From: Siphonodentalium dalli
Lineage: Eukaryota > Mollusca > Scaphopoda > Gadilida > Siphonodentaliidae
DNA length: 64,000 nucleotides
Direction of reading: 5' to 3'
NCBI GenBank assembly: GCA_032622095.1
Contig: CP136061.1
Location: forward strand, 54,015,762 to 54,079,761
The notes below the pieces were generated by a model. That model had not been told where the DNA came from. It did not search any database and saw only the letters and a list, made by a program, of their open reading frames with translations. Below are positions 1 to 12,333 of this stretch, one piece after another. Both the position numbers and the translations under genes were made by a program. Numbering within the stretch: position 1 is the first letter of the stretch; each line of letters begins with the position of its first letter.

Positions 1-3000
1 GATACGGCAGCCGATTTAGTAACGAAAAGTGCTATTTTGACACCCCATGCACGACTTCAGCCCAATTTTAGAAAATTTGGAAGGGGGTGCAAGGTCGCGT
101 GACTTTGATATAGTTGCCCCCGGGGTGGCACCGCACGAAAATACAAGAATTCCCCGGGTGGCCACCATGACTCAGGATACGGCAGCCGATTTAGTAACGA
201 AAAGTGCTATTTTGACACCGCATGCACGACTTCAGCCCAATTTTAGAAAATTTGGAAGGGGGTGCATGGTCGCGTGACTTTGATATAGTTGCCCCCGGTG
301 TGGCACCGCACGAAAATACAAGAATTCCCGGGTGGCCACCATGACTCAGGATACGGCAGCCGATTTAGTAACGAAAAGTCCTATTTTGACACCCCATGCA
401 CGACTTCAGCCCAATTTCAGAAATTTGGAAGGGGGTGCATGATCGCGTGACTTTGATATAGTTGCCCCCGGTGTGGCACCGCACGAAAATACAAGAATTT
501 CCGGGTGGCCACCATGACTCAGGATACGGCAGCCGATTTAGTAACGAAAAGTGCTATTTTGACACCCCATGCACGACTTCAGCCCAATTTTAGAAAATTT
601 GGAAGGGGGTGCAAGGTCGCGTGACTTTGATATAGTTGCCCCCGGGGTGGCACCGCACGAAAATACAAGAATTCCCGGGTGGCCACCATGACTCAGGATA
701 CGGCAGCCGATTTAGTAACGAAAAGTGCTATTTTGACACCCCATGCACGACTTCAGCCCAATTTTAGAAAATTTGGAAGGGGGTGCATGATCGCGTGACT
801 TTGATATAGTTGCCCCCGGTGTGGCACCGCACGAAAATACAAGAATTACCGGGTGGCCACCATGACTCAGGATACGGCAGCCGATTTAGTAACGAAAAGT
901 GCTATTTTGACACCCCATGCACGACTTCAGCCCAATTTTAGAAAATTTGGAAGGGGGTGCAAGGTCGCGTGGCTTTGATATAGTTGCCCCCCGGGGTGGC
1001 ACCGCACGAAAATACAAGAATTCCCGGGTGGCCACCATGACTCAGGATACGGCAGCCGATTTAGTAACGAAAAGTGCTATTTTGACACCCCATGCACGAC
1101 TTCAGCCCAATTTTTTGAAAATTTGGAAGGGGGTGCATGATCGCGTGACTTTGATATAGTTGCCCCCGGCGTGGCACCGCACGAAAATACAAGAATTTCC
1201 GGGTGGCCACCATGACTCAGGATACGGCAGCCGATTTAGTAACGAAAAGTGCTATTTTGACACCCCATGCACGACTTCAGCCCAATTTTAGAAAATTTGG
1301 AAGGGGGTGCAAGGTCGCGTGACTTTGATATAGTTGCCCCCGGGGTGGGCACCGCACGAAAATACAAGAATTCCCGGGTGGCCACCATGACTCAGGATAC
1401 GGCAGCCGATTTAGTAACGAAAAGTGCTATTTTGACACCCCATGCACGACTTCAGCCCAATTTTAGAAAATTTGGAAGGGGGTGCATGGTCGCGTGACTT
1501 TGATATAGTTGCCCCCGGTGTGGCACCGCACGAAAATACAAGAATTTCCGGGTGGCCACCATGACTCAGGATACGGCAGCCGATTTAGTAACGAAAAGTG
1601 CTATTTTGACACCCCATGCACGACTTCAGCCCAATTTTAGAAAATTTGGAAGGGGGTGCATGGTCGCGTGACTTTGATATAGTTGCCCCCGGTGTGGCAC
1701 CGCACGAAAATACAAGAATTTCCGGGTGGCCACCATGACTCAGGATACGGCAGCCGATTTAGTAACGAAAAGTGCTATTTTGACACCCCATGCACGACTT
1801 CAGCCCAATTTTAGAAAATTTGGAAGAGGGTGCAAGGTCGCGTGACTTTGATATAGTTGCCCCCGGGGTGGCACCGCACGAAAATACAAGAATTCCCGGG
1901 TGGCCACCATGACTCAGGATACGGCAGCCGATTTAGTAACGAAAAGTGCTATTTTGACACCCCATGCACGACTTCAGCCCAATTTTAGAAAATTTGGAAG
2001 GGGGGTGCATGGTCGCGTGACTTTGATATAGTTGCCCCCGGTGTGGCACCGCACGAAAATACAAGAATTTCCGGGTGGCCACCATGACTCAGGATACGGC
2101 AGCCGATTTAGTAACGAAAAGTGCTATTTTGACACCCCATGCACGACTTCAGCCCAATTTTAGAAAATTTGGAAGGGGGTGCAAGGTCGCGTGACTTTGA
2201 TATAGTTGCCCCCCGGGGTGGCACCGCACGAAAATACAAGAATTCCCGGGTGGCCACCATGACTCAGGATACGGCAGCCGATTTAGTAACGAAAAGTGCT
2301 ATTTTGACACCCCATGCACGACTTCAGCCCAATTTTAGAAAATTTGGAAGGGGGTGCATGGTCGCGTGACTTTGATATAGTTGCCCCCCGGTGTGGCACC
2401 GCACGAAAATACAAGAATATCCGGGTGGCCACCATGACTCAGGATACGGCAGCCGATTTAGTAACGAAAAGTGCTATTTTGACACCCCATGCACGACTTC
2501 AGCCCAATTTTAGAAAATTTGGAAGGGGGTGCATGGTCGCGTGACTTTGATATAGTTGCCCCCGGTGTGGCACCGCACGAAAATACAAGAATTTCCGGGT
2601 GGCCACCATGACTCAGGATACGGCAGCCGATTTAGTAACGAAAAGTGCTATTTTGACACCCCATGCACGACTTCAGCCCAATTTTAGAAAATTTGGAAGG
2701 GGGTGCATGGTCGCGTGACTTTGATATAGTTGCCCCCGGTGTGGCACCGCACGAAAATACAAGAATTTCCGGGTGGCCACCATGACTCAGGATACGGCAA
2801 CCGATTTAGTAACGAAAAGTGCTATTTTGACACCCCATGCACGACTTCAGCCCAATTTTAGAAAATTTGGAAGGGGGGGTGCATGGTCGCGTGACTTTGA
2901 TATAGTTGCCCCCGGTGTGGCACCGCACGAAAATACAAGAATTTCCGGGTGGCCACCATGACTCAGGATACGGCAGCCGATTTAGTAACGAAAAGTGCTA

Positions 3001-5611
3001 TTTTGACACCCCTGCACGACTTCAGCCCAATTTTAGAAAATTTGGAAGATGGTGCAAGGTCGCGTGACTTTGATATAGTTGCCCCCGGGGGTGGCACCGC
3101 ACGAAAATACAAGAATTCCCGGGTGGCCACCATGACTCAGGATACGGCAGCCGATTTAGTAACGAAAAGTGCTATTTTGACACCCCATGCACGACTTCAG
3201 CCCAATTTTAGAAAATTTGGAAGGGGGTGCATGATCGCGTGACTTTGATATAGTTGCCCCCGGTGTGGCACCGCACGAAAATACAAGAATTTCCGGGTGG
3301 CCACCATGACTCAGGATACGGCAGCCGATTTAGTAACGAAAAGTGCTATTTTGACACCCCATGCACGACTTCAGCCCAATTTTAGAAAATTTGGAAGGGG
3401 GGTGCAAGGTCGCGTGACTTTGATATAGTTGCCCCCGGGGTGGCACCGCACGAAACTACAAGAATTCCCGGGTGGCCACCATGACTCAGGATACGGCAGC
3501 CGATTTAGTAACGAAAAGTGCTATTTTGACACCCCATGCACGACTTCAGCCCAATTTTAGAAAATTTGGAAGGGGGTGCAAGGTCGCGTGACTTTGATAT
3601 AGTTGCCCCCGGGGTGGCCACCGCACGAAAATACAAGAATTCCCGGGTGGCCACCATGACTCAGGATACGGCAGCCGATTTAGTAACGAAAAGTGCTATT
3701 TTGACACCCCATGCACGACTTCAGCCCAATTTTAGAAAATTTGGAAGGGGGTGCATGGTCGCGTGACTTTGATATAGTTGCCCCCGGTGTGGCACCGCAC
3801 GAAAATACAAGAATTTCCGGGTGGCCACCATGACTCAGGATACGGCAGCCGATTTAGTAACGAAAAGTGCTATTTTGACACCCCATGCACGACTTCAGCC
3901 CAATTTTAGAAAATTTGGAAGAGGGTGCAAGGTCGCGTGACTTTGATATAGTTGCCCCCGGGGTGGCACCGCACGAAAATACAAGAATTCCCGGGTGGCC
4001 ACCATGACTCAGGATACGGCAGCCGATTTAGTAACGAAAAGTGCTATTTTGACACCCCATGCACGACTTCAGCCCAATTTTAGAAAATTTGGAAGGGGGT
4101 GCATGATCGCGTGACTTTGATATAGTTGCCCCCGGTGTGGCACCGCACGAAAATACAAGAATTTCCGGGTGGCCACCATGACTCAGGATACGGCAGCCGA
4201 TTTAGTAACGAAAAGTGCTATTTTGACACCCCATGCACGACTTCAGCCCAATTTTAGAAAATTTGGAAGGGGGTGCAAGGTCGCGTGACTTTGATATAGT
4301 TGCCCCCGGGGTGGCACCGCACGAAAATACAAGAATTCCCGGGTGGCCACCATGACTCAGGATACGGCAGCCGATTTAGTAACGAAAAGTGCTATTTTGA
4401 CACCCCATGCACGACTTCAGCCCAATTTTAGAAAATTTGGAAGGGGGTGCATGATCGCGTGACTTTGATATAGTTGCCCCCGGTGTGGCACCGCACGAAA
4501 ATACAAGAATTTCCGGGTGGCCACCATGACTCAGGATACGGCAGCCGATTTAGTAACGAAAAGTGCTATTTTGACACCCCATGCACGACTTCAGCCCAAT
4601 TTTAGAAAATTTGGAAGGGGGGTGCAAGGTCGCGTGACTTTGATATAGTTGCCCCCGGGGTGGCACCGCACGAAAATACAAGAATTCCCGGGTGGCCACC
4701 ATGACTCAGGATACGGCAGCCGATTTAGTAACGAAAAGTGCTATTTTGACACCCCATGCACGACTTCAGCCCAATTTTAGAAAATTTGGAAGGGGGTGCA
4801 TGGTCGCGTGACTTTGATATAGTTGCCCCCGGTGTGGCACCGCACGAAAATACAAGAATTTCCGGGTGGCCACCATGACTCAGGATACGGCAGCCGATTT
4901 AGTAACGAAAAGTGCTATTTTGACACCCCATGCACGACTTCAGCCCAATTTTAGAAAATTTGGAAGGGGGTGCAAGGTCGCGTGACTTTGATATAGTTGC
5001 CCCCGGGGTGGCACCGCACGAAAATACAAGAATTCCCGGGTGGCCACCATGACTCAGGATACGGCAGCCGATTTAGTAACGAAAAGTGCTATTTTGACAC
5101 CCCATGCACGACTTCAGCCCAATTTTAGAAAATTTGGAAGGGGGGTGCATGGTCGCGTGACTTTGATATAGTTGCCCCCGGTGTGGCACCGCACGAAAAT
5201 ACAAGAATTTCCGGGTGGCCACCATGACTCAGGATACGGCAGCCGATTTAGTAACGAAAAGTGCTATTTTGACACCCCATGCACGACTTCAGCCCAATTT
5301 TAGAAAATTTGGAAGGGGGTGCAAGGTCGCGTGACTTTGATATAGTTGCCCCCGGGGTGGCACCGCACGAAAATACAAGAATTCCCGGGTGGCCACCATG
5401 ACTCAGGATACGGCAGCCGATTTAGTAACGAAAAGTGCTATTTTGACACCCCATGCACGACTTCAGCCCAATTTTAGAAAATTTGGAAGGGGGTGCAAGG
5501 TCGCGTGACTTTGATATAGTTGCCCCCGGGGTGGCACCGCACGAAAATACAAGAATTCCCGGGTGGCCACCATGACTCAGGATACGGCAGCCGATTTAGT
5601 AACGAAAAGTG
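1..5611. repeat. Satellite array, ~175-bp unit, A/B subtypes
   Basis: About 32 head-to-tail copies of a ~175-bp unit, cut at the left by the window edge and ending abruptly at 5611. Copies are nearly identical; most differences are length changes in G or C runs. Two linked variants exist. Type A has GTGCAAGGTCG, CCGGGGTGG and GAATTCCCGGG (touching EcoRI and SmaI sites). Type B has GTGCATGGTCG or GTGCATGATCG, CCGGTGTGG and GAATTTCCGGG. They alternate over much of the array, suggesting a 350-bp dimer, but BB runs (about 2.4-3.0 kb) and AA pairs occur. The short 60-97 codon frames inside are by-products of the repeat, not genes: 175 is not a multiple of 3 and every frame stops within two units. 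Confidence 0.97.
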
Positions 5612-5627
5612 TAATTTTAGGAGAATA

Positions 5628-5654
5628 GGGAACTGGGAACTGGGAACTGGGAAC
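5628..5654. repeat. 7-bp tandem repeat (GGGAACT)n
   Basis: Nearly four copies of GGGAACT, lying 16 bp beyond the satellite edge. Confidence 0.9.
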
Positions 5655-6479
5655 GGAATTCATGGAGCTGAAATAATCGCTCTTTATTTTTATTTTTACA
5701 ATATCAAGAATAGACTAACACGGACACTCTTTTCTATTCCAAAGTGTTCAAACAGTGTATTGTTATGACTTCAATGAGTTTGTCTGAGAAAGTTAAATCA
5801 AGTATTTATCGACATGTTTTGATACCGGGAGAAATCAAAAGAGAATATTATTAAGTATGTTTTTGGAGCGCAAACCACAAGTAGCTATAATATTAGGAAC
5901 CATTATAGGACGCTATATAGAGAACGAGATACATGGTGAAAACTTTTTTATTTTGTTTGCAATTGTAACTAAGTGCTCTTTCACCCGGCTGCATTATATC
6001 GGGCGTTGCTAATGGACCTGAATACCTATGTCGATTCCGCCTCTCACCAAATGTCAGGTTTATAGCTAATTATGTAATCATATTGGTAGAAATCAAGCTG
6101 ATGACACGCATGCACTGATTTATATAATGCAGAGAATCGAGTTATTCGCAGAGAAACGAGCACCAGGTAGATATTTGTAGTCCTCGGCAGAGAATCGGAG
6201 TCAGAAAATAAAAGTCGAGTTCTGTATATTTCGGGATTAGTTTTTAACTGTTTTTACACGCACGCACACACACCAGTGACTACAATTTCACGATAGCGCT
6301 ATATGAAAATCACGAAACACTGTTCTAATGCTTTTGTGTTGGACGATTTATGTCGCCGATGGCTCAATAGAGAATAGGAATCGTCCCTCAAAAATAATCT
6401 CGACACTCGACAGAGAACCAAATCCTCAGACATAGTTCCCCCACAGTGATGTAACCGATTGCTGGACACAAACAGAGGT
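5655..6479. other. Spacer right of satellite, no gene seen
   Basis: AT-rich unique-looking sequence with no open frame or splice-flanked exon I can support. A 23-bp stretch at 5810-5832 recurs exactly at 7957-7979. Confidence 0.6.
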
Positions 6480-7600
6480 CGCCCATATCATTGCAATTGC
6501 AATACACAACACCGCTCAGTTATTACTCCTACTGAGTTGGTGGTTCATTATTTACGTCTGCCCGAGACATAGTCCATATGAGTGTGACATATGAGAATAA
6601 CCAATAACTAACTATTGACAGCTTGTATATCTTTAAATCCGATTCGATGGTCCCGATGTAATCAGACTTCAACAACAACAACATTTTTAGGAATGCCGCT
6701 TCAGTTATCAGTATTAATCGATTATTTGCCCAAAAATAATGTTAACCACTGTCAACTATTGTACAAAATTGCCCGAAACGTGTTATTTATCAACATGTTG
6801 TTCGACAAAATTTGGCCTTATATTATTAACATAAAGCCTCTTGATTTTAGAGTTATCGATCTTCATCCGCAATTTGGTCCGATACCGTCGGCTCGTCGAT
6901 TGTTTACTGTGCCACCAATAATTATCGATAGTGAAAAATAATAGATTTCAGAAATCGATATCTAATAACTCTGAGCTTTGATGGGTGGGTTCCTCGACTC
7001 GAATCAAATATTTTTACCCCAGTATCGAAATAAATAGTAATCGAGGGTGCTTAATCGAATTATGCATCTTTAAAGTTAGCTGTAGTCACTGCCATATCAC
7101 TTTAAACCTGGCTGATAAGGTCTATTATCCCCATTTTCTATTATTCCCATTAGAATGATATATTTGCCAATATTTGCAACAAGACCACAGCATCGTCCAC
7201 ATGCGTGTGAGATATCGAAACCAATCATGTACTACCGCTATCAATCCGTTAGTTCATCTGGCAATCTACTCGAGACACCGGGACTCCACAAAATGCATCG
7301 CCCATATCAATGTGACATGCGAGGCCCGCTTGATATATGTAGTCAGCGAACAGTCAATGACCATGGGAAGTCGCATCGTGGGTATTAATGCAATCCCTAC
7401 CCCGAATATGAAACCACAACGCATTTTTGTATATGTTTCTGATCTCCAAGGGTTAACTGCTAATTTTTTTGCAAAATTGAAATTGAAATTTAAAACGGAA
7501 TAACGTAGTAGTTATTAGCTACTCGCTATCACCTGGTAAATCACGAGAGAATCGTTACTATTGTCCATACGAGTGTGACATATGGAAGTGTGTGTAATCG
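6480..7600 (+). pseudogene. Decayed C2H2 zinc-finger gene, split by a transposon
   Basis: Several short stretches read as ruined C2H2 fingers on the + strand. Near 6487 the frame gives RPYHCN and then VVHYLRL. At about 6567 SPYECDI is followed by a stop. Near 7192 it reads RPHACEISK, then SGNLL, then a linker-like HRPYQCDM at about 7290. At about 7565 it reads CPYECDIWK. These match the finger starts of the intact gene at 9762-10418 (RPYECEICK, RPYQCDICG). Second cysteines are mutated (C to S or R), histidines are lost and stops intervene. A TTAA-type transposon (6633-7073) sits in the middle. I infer a dead relative of the downstream gene; the limits are approximate. Confidence 0.55.
6633..7073 (+). 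mobile_element. Family A TTAA-type MITE, copy 1
   Basis: Family A runs from TTAAAGGTACTCAATCCGAT to CGGATTATGCATCTTTAA, with internal landmarks TTCATCCGCAATTTGGTC and GTTCCTCGACTCGAATC. This copy has a shortened left end (TTTAAATCCGATTCG) and a complete right end. No coding capacity. It lies within the decayed zinc-finger gene. Confidence 0.85.
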
Positions 7601-9761
7601 TGGACCGCCTTTTTGTCAACTTTTGGATTTATAAAATAACTCATATGGAATAGGCATATTACCATGGTCACCTATCAATTAAAGTCAGCTAGGGGATCAT
7701 AGATCAATTTCATTGTGTGGTATCCTGGTAAGTATGAATGCACATGTTTATATACATGGCATAAGACTTGGGACATATTCCAGCACGTGGTAGGGAAAAA
7801 ATGGACCATGCTATTCACTGCCCGAAGTATATAGAAGTCTTCTAAAATTTGGAGGAGTAATAAATGGACGTCGTAGCTTGAATTTATATCTGCTCTTATC
7901 ATTGTTGTTGATACTAAACCCCAATTAACTAACCATAGATTGATAATCCAGATTTGCGACATGTTTTGATACCGGGAGAGGTGCGACATATCAACCTCAT
8001 AATTGTAGTTTTCCATAACAAGATACATCAACTGTTTTAGTTCGACCATCTAGCATGGTTAACTAACTCCAGTCAGCTTTGTAGCTTGTTAAATTCAGGA
8101 ATAAATAAATAACGGTTTTTATTTAGTTATGAGACCATGAATGTTTGGGATGGGATCCGGCAGGGGTGCAAAAATAATAAAAACTGTTTTTGTCGTCGAT
8201 TTCTACCAAACTGATATATTGTCATCTCCGTGATATGGGGATTAGGGGAATCTAATGCGCATTACAAGCCCATGTAGCAGAAACAGTAATCCCAGAATAA
8301 AATGTTATCATCTCAAAGATGAATACTTGTTTTGTAATAATTAGGAAGCATATTATGTTCAATTACTCAGCTTTTCATTATATCGGTAGGTACATGCAAG
8401 TAATCGAATACCCCATCTACCCAATGATGAAATCATACAATAATACAGGAAAACTGTTATCTTTCAACATTCATACCATTTAAAACACCAAAGAATTAAA
8501 TGATCTGACGTTGGCATCGCAGCATCGCATCACATCGTTGGCATCGCAGCAATAATTAAATATCATACACATAATAACTGATGGAAAACCTTTTAATTTT
8601 TAAGTTCAATGTTGTCCTCGTAAGAAGTGGGACCCACCCCATGATATTGTGTTATGAAAGAACAATTATTGGGTAAATATTGAAATTAGGATTAATTCTC
8701 TACATTGGGCCAGTTTATAAGCCTGTACATTAAAATAATTTTGTCATACTTAATCTTTAAACATGAATTTGGAGAAAAAAATACATGGCATTCAGCATAT
8801 TGGGAAAATATACTATAAGTGCTCAGGACCAACCAATCCACCCGGACCTTGTAACCTGGAGTTTGTTCCCCCCCCCCATCCCAATACAAGTCCCATTCGG
8901 TTATAAAATTAAGTTTCGGATTGGTATATTGTTTATCTGGAGGGTGTTCATAAAATATAAACAGACAGAAGAAAAGATATTATGCTAAACAGTGTAGAAT
9001 GATTCTTTTTTAAATTGGGGGTCGTTTCTTGAACTTATCTGAACATGCATACATATAATTACGCATATACATAAGGCCAAAGAAAAAAGATACTATGTTT
9101 CCGCACATCGACCTACCCTAAAAATAACCGCCGACCCTAATCTTTTTATAGATATTTTTTTATTTTTACTGTTTTTATGGAAACTACGGTACTCATTAAT
9201 GAGTATATATTTTGTAAAAGAAAGGATTAGTGCAGGTCACGATCATATTCCAGGGCCGTTTCAATCGACAATGTGTCCGATGACGACAACATTTCGATGG
9301 CAAATATGTGAACACACCGACAAGTAGGCTAAATGTTGACGTTAAGGCTCTGAATCTAAAGACTGTTCGTCTCACGAACGCACAATATGTATCCCCTTTA
9401 TTCGAAACCAAATTAATTTTATCGCCAAACTGTTCTTTGTTTCTGAACAACGTGTATTTGGAACTTTGGGAGATTATGTATCAACCAACCGTGATTTTAG
9501 TGAGTCTCCGCTATCACAGGAAGTCAACAACAACTTAAACTCCATACAACTGCACGAAGAAACATAATATAAATTGCGTGCCACGACCCCATGTTTGCAT
9601 TGACCAAATTGAGACAGGATAATCCAATCACATTCAAATGGACGCGCATTCAAGATATTAAATTATAACTGTTATAGTTCCAGTGATTCGTTTTCTCGTA
9701 TGTTTTACGCGTAAATTTCGTCGTATTCTGTGGATTCTGCGACAAAAGAAATACCAAACCA
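7601..9761. other. Intergenic, no supported gene
   Basis: Contains a 124-codon open frame on the minus strand (7675-8049) that matches no family I know and has no flanking gene signals, so I treat it as chance. There is a small direct repeat of GGCATCGCAGCA near 8512-8550 and a run of nine C at about 8869. The last ~150 bp should hold the promoter and 5' leader of the zinc-finger gene, but no clear TATA box was identified. Confidence 0.5.
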
Positions 9762-10418
9762 ATGATGAATGTGGAAAACACTACAGTGACTACTGCTGAT
9801 AATCTTCCAAATGAATCTCAAGCAGCTGAGAAGGACATGGACAATTCTGATGACAGTGATGTTTTAGTGGTGAGCCATGGCTATGAATGCAAAGACTGTG
9901 GGAAAATATTTGTCAATCAGAAGACGTTGAAAGTTCACACTAACATTCATTTAGAAAATCGCCCACTTGCATGTGATGTATGTGGAAAGACGTTTAATCA
10001 GCGTGGTAACCTAGTAACGCATGAAAGAATTCACACTGATTCTCGTCCATTTGTGTGTGAGGTGTGTGGGAAATCTTCAAGAGCCTATAGTGCTCACAGT
10101 AAGCATATGAGAATCCATACTGGAGTACGTCCGTACGAATGTGAGATATGTAAAAAATCGTTTTTAGATAGGAGCAATTTTGTTAAACACAAAAGAGTAC
10201 ACTCAGGCGACCGTCCATATCAATGCGACATATGTGGGACAACTTTCCGTCAGTCCAATAATCTGTCAGTCCACAAACTAATTCACTCTGGTGCGGAGAA
10301 ACGATTTAGCTGTTCCATATGCGGGGTACGATTCCAATTCCAGGCTCGTCTCAATAGACACAATAAAAGAGTACATGGCAAGAAAATTGAACCAAAAGAT
10401 AAAAATATGATGATGTAG
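9762..10418 (+). CDS. C2H2 zinc-finger protein, six fingers
   Basis: A 218-residue single-exon frame. Residues 1-40 are acidic and Ser/Asn-rich. Six C2H2 fingers follow at about 41-63, 69-91, 97-119, 125-147, 153-175 and 182-205, joined by linkers of the TGEKP type in variant form (TGVRP, SGDRP, TDSRP). Such proteins usually bind DNA in the nucleus as transcription regulators; the target cannot be read from the sequence. Finger 3 keeps all four zinc ligands but has lost both usual core hydrophobics (Ser and His in place of Phe and Leu), so its fold may be weak. Finger 6 has HX4H spacing. The frame opens ATGATG with no longer in-frame start visible. A possible AATAAA lies at 10840. There is no KRAB, BTB or SCAN domain. 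An upstream exon cannot be excluded. Confidence 0.93.
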   Translation: MMNVENTTVTTADNLPNESQAAEKDMDNSDDSDVLVVSHGYECKDCGKIFVNQKTLKVHTNIHLENRPLACDVCGKTFNQRGNLVTHERIHTDSRPFVCEVCGKSSRAYSAHSKHMRIHTGVRPYECEICKKSFLDRSNFVKHKRVHSGDRPYQCDICGTTFRQSNNLSVHKLIHSGAEKRFSCSICGVRFQFQARLNRHNKRVHGKKIEPKDKNMMM

Positions 10419-11126
10419 GTTGACAGTTTATGGGACAGGTTGTGTGGCCTTGGTCTGTATTACGGCACATAAAATGTAGGCCAACACATATATTGGGCCA
10501 TTTGGGGTACACGCTACTGTTATTGGTGTATTCAAGGTTCCAGGCTATTTTTACGAAACATATTCGACTTTTTAGTTAGGATATAGTGTATCAGATAACA
10601 TGGTTGGAATGAGATTTGCTGCATAACAGATGTATTTTTTTTATTTTATATTATTTCGATGTTTTAGAGGGACACTAAAATTAAATAATATATTTTTCAA
10701 GAACAAAAATAATATTCGTTGGTCTAATTAGGTTTAGTTAACATGTCATATTTGGTTTTCTATAGTTTTTCTAAGATTAAAGCAGAACACGATGTTAAAT
10801 TATATGTTTTGTGTTGTTAATTTTACTGGGTTTAAAAAAAATAAAAAATTTATAGCAACAAACGTTACAATGGATTGGGGCACACGTTATAACAACTTAA
10901 GGTGGCCCCTCTCCCAACAATATTTACACAAATGTTTAAACAAGATGAATAACAGAAATAATGTACATGTCATATTAAGAATGTTCAACAATGATGATGT
11001 CTGGTGGTTGGTGATTATTGGTGGTTATTTTTATTGGAGGCATGGAACCCTGAATGCATATTTAACAAATGATATAACGAACATGTAGATACTTTGGTTT
11101 TATTATACGCGAGTTCCTAGAATTAG
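10419..11126. other. 3' flank of zinc-finger gene
   Basis: AT-rich sequence with a possible poly(A) signal AATAAA at 10840-10845. The 98-codon frame at 10792-11088 has low-complexity composition and no recognisable domain, so it is not called. Confidence 0.5.
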
Positions 11127-11336
11127 TGTTCCTGCTGTTCCACATTTACAAATCCGTATATACGTTCCATACGCATCCCGTTGACGTCACATGACGTTCC
11201 CTTCTATCATTAAAACTGATCTATAAAATAAAAGCTCATCACTCGTGACAAACAAGCATTGTATGTGCTTGAATAAACCTTGTAACTACTTTTGGTTTTA
11301 ATTCACAGTTCTAGTACGGGTGAAATGTAATAAACA
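11127..11336 (+). mobile_element. Possible solo LTR
   Basis: Begins TGTT and ends AACA. It contains a TATAAAATAAAAGC box at about 11222 and an AATAAACC poly(A)-like signal ~45 bp later, which is the promoter-then-polyadenylation order of an LTR. The bases either side (ATTAG and CAGAA) are not a target duplication, and no second LTR or primer-binding site was found. Could equally be chance. Confidence 0.25.
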
Positions 11337-12333
11337 CAGAACGACACGTGTGTTATTGGGTTTGTCGATACGGCTCTTGTGCCATCGCGGAATGATAGAA
11401 CTCGAGGCTATATGCCACTTGTCCTGTCATTCAGCGCGATAGCACTCGTGGCGTATTGTAGTGTTTTTTTGGGCATCAATTATTTATCATGGATGACAAA
11501 CAAAACAATGAAAAGCCCTTGGTCGGAAGCTAATACAAAATAGGTCACATTTGACCCTATAAAGAAGTCGAGCACGATTCGGCCAATTCCGGAACTGCAC
11601 GGTGTTGCTCTCCTGGTGTATTCGAATCCGTATCTTATATTATTATGCATGTTCTCGATATTTATCCCAGACCGAATTCAACCAAATTTGGTGTGGTGAC
11701 CCCCCCCCCCCCCCCCCCCCCCCCCCCCTGGCGTATGGATTAATGGCGTTAGTTTTTCAAAATATTATTTAAAAAAAATTAATTTAAAAAACAAAAAATT
11801 ATGTTAAATTAAGCAATAAGTTAAGGACTTTGCTAAACCAATTTTCCCCAAATTTGATGGAGTCAAAATAGAGGATTGTGTTCACGTTTATTAGCAATCA
11901 TCACAGCAACCAAACCCATGAATGCAAAATTTTAAGAGCATAATTCATGGTGGATTATGTTAGAAGTACTAAATGTGAAATTTATAGAGGTTTATAAAAC
12001 ATATTTTTTCGAACCCAAATTCAACAAACACAAAGTCCATATCAAAGAAAAAAATATGGCAATGTCATGAATGTGTACTGAACACAGTGAAAAATTATGA
12101 ACAATAAAATAATATTCATATTTATCAAGCGTTCTTTGATAAAATTACAGAGAACCAATTGTTCACAAATGGTAGAACGACTTTCCTAACATTGCTGGTT
12201 GGGAGGTGACAGTTAAGTATTAATGTATGTGGACAGTGGTGTCTTGTGAATCTCTTGGAAAAAAGAATTGTGTAATTCTCAATCTGGGTATACCCTGTAG
12301 CCCAGAAACTAGGTCACCAATCAGGAGATAATA
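11337..12333. other. Intergenic with a 29-bp poly(C) tract
   Basis: No gene seen. A pure C run of 29 spans 11700-11728, followed by A/T-rich DNA. If the small minus-strand frame at 12334-12516 is real, this stretch is its 3' UTR and the minus-strand AATAAA at 11887-11892 a possible poly(A) signal. Confidence 0.6.

Noticed and set aside
47-3766. Repeated 76-97 codon open frames in the satellite
   Set aside because: They are the same two chance frames recurring with each unit; the unit length is not a multiple of 3, indels in G/C runs shift frames freely, and no domain is encoded.
7675-8049. 124-codon minus-strand frame
   Set aside because: Longest unexplained frame in the gap, but no family resemblance, no splice or promoter context, and AT-rich DNA gives such frames by chance.
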